Of a DNA stretch of 64,000 nt, positions 59,788 to 64,000 are shown one piece after another (position 1 is the first letter of the stretch; each line of letters opens with the position of its first letter). A program made the position numbers and the translations under genes. The stretch lies in contig NZ_JAODLR010000007.1 of assembly GCF_025960875.1 (NCBI RefSeq), positions 62,001 to 126,000 of the forward strand, in the 5' to 3' direction. Below the pieces are notes generated by a model, which did no database searches, was not told where the DNA came from, and saw nothing but the letters and a program-made list of their open reading frames with translations. This DNA comes from Crystallibacter permensis. Its GTDB lineage: Bacteria > Actinomycetota > Actinomycetes > Actinomycetales > Micrococcaceae.

Positions 59788-60561
59788 ATGAAATGGGATC
59801 CGTCCAAGTACGCCGAGTTCGCCGATTACCGCAGCCGCCCCTTCTTTGACCTGACCGGCAGGATCGCAGCGGACGAGCCGCGCCGGGTGGTGGACCTGGG
59901 TTGCGGTCCGGGCAGCCTGACCGCGGCGCTTGCAGACCGTTGGCCCGGGGCGCGGGTCACGGGGCTGGATTCGTCCGCCGCCATGATCGCCGCAGCCAGT
60001 GCCGCTTCACAACCGCAGAACCTGGATTTTGAAGTCGGCGACATCGCGGCCTGGACCCCGCCGGAGGACTTGGACGTGCTCGTCTCGAACGCCGCCCTCC
60101 AGTGGCTCCCGGGGCACGAGGACCTGCTCCGTGTGTGGGCGGCAGCGCTGAGCTCCGGCGGGTGGCTGGCGTTTCAGGTTCCCGGCAACTTCTCGGCTCC
60201 GTCGCATACGCTGATGCGCCGGCAGGCCGCCTCGAGCAGGTGGCGGGCCCGGCTCGATGGCGTACTCCGACACGAAGATGCCGTCAGCGAGCCCGCGGAT
60301 TACCTCGCGCTGCTGCTGGAGGCGGGATTCGACGCCGATGCTTGGGAGACGACGTACCTCCATGTCTTGCAGGGGCCCGATCCGGTGCTGGGGTGGGTCC
60401 GGGGGACGGGCTTACGCCCGGTGCTGGCCGCCCTGGAACCTCAGGAGGCCTCCGAGTTCGAGACGGAATATGCCGAGGCGCTGCGCCATGCCTATCCGGC
60501 CGGCCCGCATGGAACGGTCTTCCCCTTCAGGCGGATCTTCTGCGTTGCGCGCAAGCGCTGA
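59788..60561 (+). CDS. tam: Trans-aconitate 2-methyltransferase
   Basis: 257 residues. VVDLGCGPGSLTAALADRWPGARVTGLDSSAAMIAAA is the SAM-binding motif I-II, LVSNAALQWLPGH and FQVPGNFSAPSH are conserved in Tam, as is the N-terminal MKWDPSKYAEFADYRSRPF. It methylates the spontaneously formed trans-aconitate so that it no longer inhibits aconitase. Confidence 0.9.
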   Translation: MKWDPSKYAEFADYRSRPFFDLTGRIAADEPRRVVDLGCGPGSLTAALADRWPGARVTGLDSSAAMIAAASAASQPQNLDFEVGDIAAWTPPEDLDVLVSNAALQWLPGHEDLLRVWAAALSSGGWLAFQVPGNFSAPSHTLMRRQAASSRWRARLDGVLRHEDAVSEPADYLALLLEAGFDADAWETTYLHVLQGPDPVLGWVRGTGLRPVLAALEPQEASEFETEYAEALRHAYPAGPHGTVFPFRRIFCVARKR

Positions 60562-61200
60562 CTACCAGCCCCGCTCGCGCCATTCGGCCAGGTGCGGCCG
60601 TTCGGCGCCGAGCGTAGTGCCCTTGCCATGGCCCGGGTGGACCACCGTGTCGTCCGGCAGGTAGTCGAAAATGCGGCGTTCGACGTCGTCAATCAGCGAG
60701 GCGAAGCGCTGCGGGTCCTGCTGGGTATTGCCAACGCCTCCCGGGAACAGCGAGTCCCCGGTAAACAGGTGCGAGGGTCCGTGCGCGTTGCGGTACAGGA
60801 GAGCCACCGAGCCCGGGGTGTGGCCGCGCAGTTTGATGGTCTCCAGCGAGAACCCGTCGAATTCGGCGATGTCCCCGTGATCGAGTGCGACGGCGGTGGG
60901 AACCTCGATCTGCGCGATGTCTTCGGTTCCGGCCGCGGTGCGGGCGCCGGTGAGTTTCACTGTCTCGGCGAGGGCGCGCACATGGTCCCAATGGCTGTGC
61001 GTGGTGATTATCATTGCCACTTTGGCGGGCGCCGGACTGTCCTGCGCCCCTTCGGCCAGCAGCTTTTCGATGGCGGGCAGATCGTCGGCGGCGTCGATGA
61101 GCACCTGCGTGCCGGTGTCCTTGGCCGTGATCAGGTAGACGTTGTTGTCCATCTCGCTGACGGACGCGGACCGAATGGTGATGTCATCAAGTTCCCACAT
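60562..61200 (-). CDS. Metallo-beta-lactamase-fold hydrolase
   Basis: 212 residues from the internal ATG (MWELDDITIRS). THSHWDH (HxHxDH) provides the metal ligands, with GHTPGSVALL and GDSLFPGGVG and a final HPGHG, as in the glyoxalase II-like group. Convergent to tam with no gap. Substrate unknown, possibly a thioester. Confidence 0.85.
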   Translation of the reverse strand: MWELDDITIRSASVSEMDNNVYLITAKDTGTQVLIDAADDLPAIEKLLAEGAQDSPAPAKVAMIITTHSHWDHVRALAETVKLTGARTAAGTEDIAQIEVPTAVALDHGDIAEFDGFSLETIKLRGHTPGSVALLYRNAHGPSHLFTGDSLFPGGVGNTQQDPQRFASLIDDVERRIFDYLPDDTVVHPGHGKGTTLGAERPHLAEWRERGW

Positions 61201-61340
61201 GCGCCCCAGTCTAATCACAGGCCGGATGCTGCCCGGGCCGGGTCTGCGCCCAGAGTGAAAGTCCTTGTCGGACCTCAGGAAATTGGCGTAAATTCGATTG
61301 GTCCGGGAACGGACAATTGCAGAAGGGCAGGCACCGGTAC

Positions 61341-61712
61341 ATGGAAGCTGACCAATTCGACTGGCGGCTGGATAAGCAGAGCTCGGTGCCGCTGTTCGAG
61401 CAGCTGCGCCTGCGCATCATCGAGGCGTCCGACGGCGGAGAGCTGGTCATCGGAACCAAGCTGCCGCCGGTGCGGCGGCTGGCCGACCATCTGGGCATTG
61501 TGCCTAACACCGTGGCCCGCGCCTACCGGGAACTGGAGACGGCCGGCCGGGTGACCACCGGAGGCCGGGCAGGCACCGTGATCAGCGCCGGCGGGAACGA
61601 GTCCTCGCGACTGCTGGCCGAGGCCGCCACCAGCTTCGCCGAGACGGCCCGGGCACAGGGCGCCACGGTGAAGACAGCACTAGCCGCGGTCAAGGCGGCC
61701 TTGGAACGCTGA
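61341..61712 (+). CDS. GntR-family regulator (YtrA-type, short)
   Basis: 123 residues from an ATG with AGAAGGGCAGG upstream. SVPLFEQLRLRIIEASDGGELVIGTKLPPVRRLADHLGIVPNTVARAYRELETAGRV is the winged-helix of GntR, with only a short C-terminal helix, as in YtrA-type regulators that usually control ABC transporters. No transporter is adjacent; it precedes uvrA. The target is unknown. Confidence 0.85.
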   Translation: MEADQFDWRLDKQSSVPLFEQLRLRIIEASDGGELVIGTKLPPVRRLADHLGIVPNTVARAYRELETAGRVTTGGRAGTVISAGGNESSRLLAEAATSFAETARAQGATVKTALAAVKAALER

Positions 61713-61845
61713 TCTTTAGGACCGGCCAGGCCAGAGGAAGAACCCCCGTCACCATTGACGGAACGCGGACAAGTATCGTCCGTGTGCGCACCGATGTGCC
61801 CAACGCAATACATTTTCGAACGGACTTTCGATTAGAGTGGAAACC

Positions 61846-64000
61846 GTGCTAAAAGCGAGTGAATCAACTGGACCCGGATCCCACGAGTATGCCCGGACGG
61901 ACCTATCCCGGCTGGTCGTGAAGGGCGCGCGGGAGCACAACCTGCGCAATGTCGACCTGGACCTGCCCCGGGATTCCATGATCGTATTCACCGGGCTCTC
62001 CGGTTCCGGCAAGTCCTCCCTGGCCTTCGACACGATCTTCGCCGAGGGGCAGCGCCGCTACGTCGAGTCGTTGTCCGCCTATGCGCGCATGTTCCTGGGC
62101 CAGGTGGACAAGCCGGATGTCGACTTCATTGAAGGCCTGTCCCCGGCAGTTTCCATCGACCAGAAATCGACAAGCAAAAACCCCCGTTCAACGGTGGGAA
62201 CGATTACCGAGATCTACGACTACATGCGCCTGCTCTGGGCCCGCGTCGGCCGGCCGCACTGCCCGGTTTGCGGCGAGCCGGTGACACGTCAGACTCCGCA
62301 GCAGATTGTGGATCAGCTGCTGGAGCTTGAGAGCGGCACCCGGTTCCAGATCCTGGCCCCGGTAGTCCGCGGGCGCAAGGGCGAGTTCGTAGACCTGTTC
62401 AAAGAACTTTCCGCCAAGGGCTATTCCCGCGCCAAGGTGGACGGCAAACTGGTCCAGCTGTCGGAGCCGCCCAAGCTCGGCAAGCAGTTCAAGCACACCA
62501 TCGAAGTGGTCGTCGACCGGCTGGTGGTCAAGGACGGCATCCAGCAGCGGTTGACTGACTCGATTGAGACCGGGCTGGGCCTGGCCGAGGGCCGTGTGCT
62601 GGCGGATTTTGTGGACCTGGATGAAAGCGATCCGGGACGCACCCGGGCCTTTTCGGAGCACCTTGCCTGCCCCAATGAGCACCCATTGGCCATTGATGAA
62701 GTCGAGCCGCGGTCCTTCTCGTTCAACAATCCGTTCGGTGCCTGCCCGGTCTGTACCGGCATCGGCAGCAAGCTCGAAGTGGACGAAGACCTGGTTGTTC
62801 CGGACCCGGAGCTCAGCCTCGGCGACGGCGCGATCGCACCTTGGGCCCTGGGCACCGCAACACAGCAGTACTGGAACCGGCTGCTTGAAGGCCTGTCCCA
62901 CGAACTCGGATTCTCCATGGACGTTCCGTTCAATGAGCTGTCCAAGGATGCGCGCAAGGCCGTGCTCTACGGCAAGGACCACAAGGTGGTGGTCCAGTAC
63001 CGCAACCGCTTTGGCCGCGAACGCAAGTACAGCACCGGCTTCGAAGGCGCGGTGCAGTACATCCACCGCAAACATCTGGAAACCGAGTCCGACAATGCGC
63101 GGGACCGCTACGAGCAGTACATGCGGGAGATCCCCTGCCCCGAGTGCAAGGGCGCGCGGCTGAACCCTGCATCCCTGTCGGTGCTCATCAATGGCAGGTC
63201 CATTGCCGAAGTATCCGCGATGCCGCTGCAGGAATGCCGCGACTTCCTGAATTCGCTGGAGCTGACGTCGCGCGAGGCGCAAATCGCCCAGCAGGTTCTC
63301 ATCGAGATCCAGGCGAGGCTCCGCTTCCTGCTGGACGTAGGCCTCTCCTACCTGAACCTCGAACGTGCTGCCGGAACCCTCTCGGGCGGTGAAGCCCAGC
63401 GCATCCGGCTGGCAACACAGATCGGTTCCGGCCTGGTCGGCGTGCTCTACGTCCTGGACGAGCCGTCCATCGGACTGCACCAGCGGGACAACCGCCGGCT
63501 GATCGAAACGCTGACCCGCCTGCGCGACCTGGGCAACACGTTGATCGTGGTCGAGCACGACGAAGACACCATCAGCGAAGCCGACTGGATTGTGGACGTC
63601 GGTCCAGGTGCGGGCGAACACGGAGGCCAGATAGTCCATTCCGGTTCGCTCAAGGAACTGCTGGACAATGAGCAGTCCATTACCGGTGATTACCTCGCCG
63701 GTAGGCGCCGTATCGACGTTCCCGCCAAACGCCGCAAGATCGACAAGAAGCGGCAGCTCAAGGTGGTCGCTGCGCGGGAAAACAACCTGCAGGGCATCGA
63801 CGCAGTCTTCCCGCTTGGCGTCTTCACCGCCGTCACCGGCGTGAGTGGTTCCGGAAAGTCCACCCTCGTCAACGACATCCTGTACAAGGTACTGGCCAAC
63901 AAGCTCAACCGGGCCAAGCAGGTCGCGGGCCGGCATACACGGGTCGAGGGACTTGAGCACTTGGACAAGGTCATCCACGTCGACCAGAGCCCGATCGGTC
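61846..64000 (+). CDS. uvrA: Excinuclease UvrA (N-terminal 3/4; cut by window end)
   Basis: About 718 residues are visible. Starts at GTG (a GTG 9 bp earlier is also in frame). [23 protein letters not shown] (Walker A of ATPase I), CPVCGEP zinc site, CPVCTGIG, the signature [32 protein letters not shown], then the second ATPase with GVSGSGKST. The frame runs to the window end, so the last quarter including the second signature is missing. Damage recognition with UvrB. Confidence 0.93.
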   Translation, partial: MLKASESTGPGSHEYARTDLSRLVVKGAREHNLRNVDLDLPRDSMIVFTGLSGSGKSSLAFDTIFAEGQRRYVESLSAYARMFLGQVDKPDVDFIEGLSPAVSIDQKSTSKNPRSTVGTITEIYDYMRLLWARVGRPHCPVCGEPVTRQTPQQIVDQLLELESGTRFQILAPVVRGRKGEFVDLFKELSAKGYSRAKVDGKLVQLSEPPKLGKQFKHTIEVVVDRLVVKDGIQQRLTDSIETGLGLAEGRVLADFVDLDESDPGRTRAFSEHLACPNEHPLAIDEVEPRSFSFNNPFGACPVCTGIGSKLEVDEDLVVPDPELSLGDGAIAPWALGTATQQYWNRLLEGLSHELGFSMDVPFNELSKDARKAVLYGKDHKVVVQYRNRFGRERKYSTGFEGAVQYIHRKHLETESDNARDRYEQYMREIPCPECKGARLNPASLSVLINGRSIAEVSAMPLQECRDFLNSLELTSREAQIAQQVLIEIQARLRFLLDVGLSYLNLERAAGTLSGGEAQRIRLATQIGSGLVGVLYVLDEPSIGLHQRDNRRLIETLTRLRDLGNTLIVVEHDEDTISEADWIVDVGPGAGEHGGQIVHSGSLKELLDNEQSITGDYLAGRRRIDVPAKRRKIDKKRQLKVVAARENNLQGIDAVFPLGVFTAVTGVSGSGKSTLVNDILYKVLANKLNRAKQVAGRHTRVEGLEHLDKVIHVDQSPIG

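Noticed and set aside
62188-63978. 596-codon frame antisense to uvrA
   Set aside because: UvrA signatures on the plus strand are unambiguous; the opposite frame is a mirror artefact.

Overview
The window reads as a high-GC actinobacterial chromosome of the Micrococcaceae (Arthrobacter sensu lato). The clues are the polA / rpsA / coaE-grpB fusion / uvrB / terC / uvrA gene order, many GTG starts, a SCO1664-MSMEG_4193 pair, two stand-alone LigD-type polymerases and a DUF3516 helicase. The genus is inferred from gene content; no 16S gene is present.

Region 1 (1 to about 16.13 kb) is the right part of an integrated prophage or related element that continues beyond the left edge. The early genes all lie on the minus strand and are packed with ATGA/GTGA overlaps. 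In order of transcription they are: a Cro-like HTH protein, small genes, an excisionase-like HTH protein, tiny coupled genes, a PD-(D/E)XK exonuclease with a RecT annealing protein, SSB, a glutaredoxin/NrdH-like protein, a sliding clamp, an m5C DNA methyltransferase, an SF2 helicase fused to an amino-methyltransferase, a replication-initiator-like protein next to an iteron-like array, an Hjc-type resolvase, and nucleotide-metabolism genes at the left edge. The divergent rightward pair is a CI-like repressor and an ImmA/IrrE metallopeptidase. The element ends at a tRNA 3' fragment (T arm plus acceptor strand) followed by the host terminator, so this is the attR-type end. The intact tRNA, the integrase and the structural genes must lie off-window. 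A 13-bp dyad (about CTACYRGCAGTAG) recurs in front of most early transcription units, usually as pairs 22 bp apart (start to start), and overlaps good sigma-70-type promoters. It is probably the operator of the prophage repressor.

Region 2 (16.1-31.9 kb) is host flank and accessory-core: about 430 bp with no clear gene, a lone MbcA/ParS-like antitoxin, the SCO1664/phosphomutase pair, a MoxR-type AAA ATPase with its VWA partner, a lipoprotein, LigD-type polymerase 1, ArfB, two VOC proteins, an MHS-family transporter, HrpB, a DUF1992 protein and a hydrolase.

Region 3 (31.9-64 kb) is core: an EF-G-like GTPase, YciO/Sua5, LigD-type polymerase 2, Pit phosphate transporter plus a coupled small membrane protein, polA, eis-like acetyltransferase, rpsA, RsmC-like methyltransferase, YigZ, CoaE-GrpB, a ProP-like transporter, uvrB, a yybP-ykoY (manganese) riboswitch before terC, an exporter, an aminopeptidase-like hydrolase, a GNAT, the DUF3516 helicase, tam, an MBL hydrolase, a GntR regulator, and uvrA cut by the right edge.
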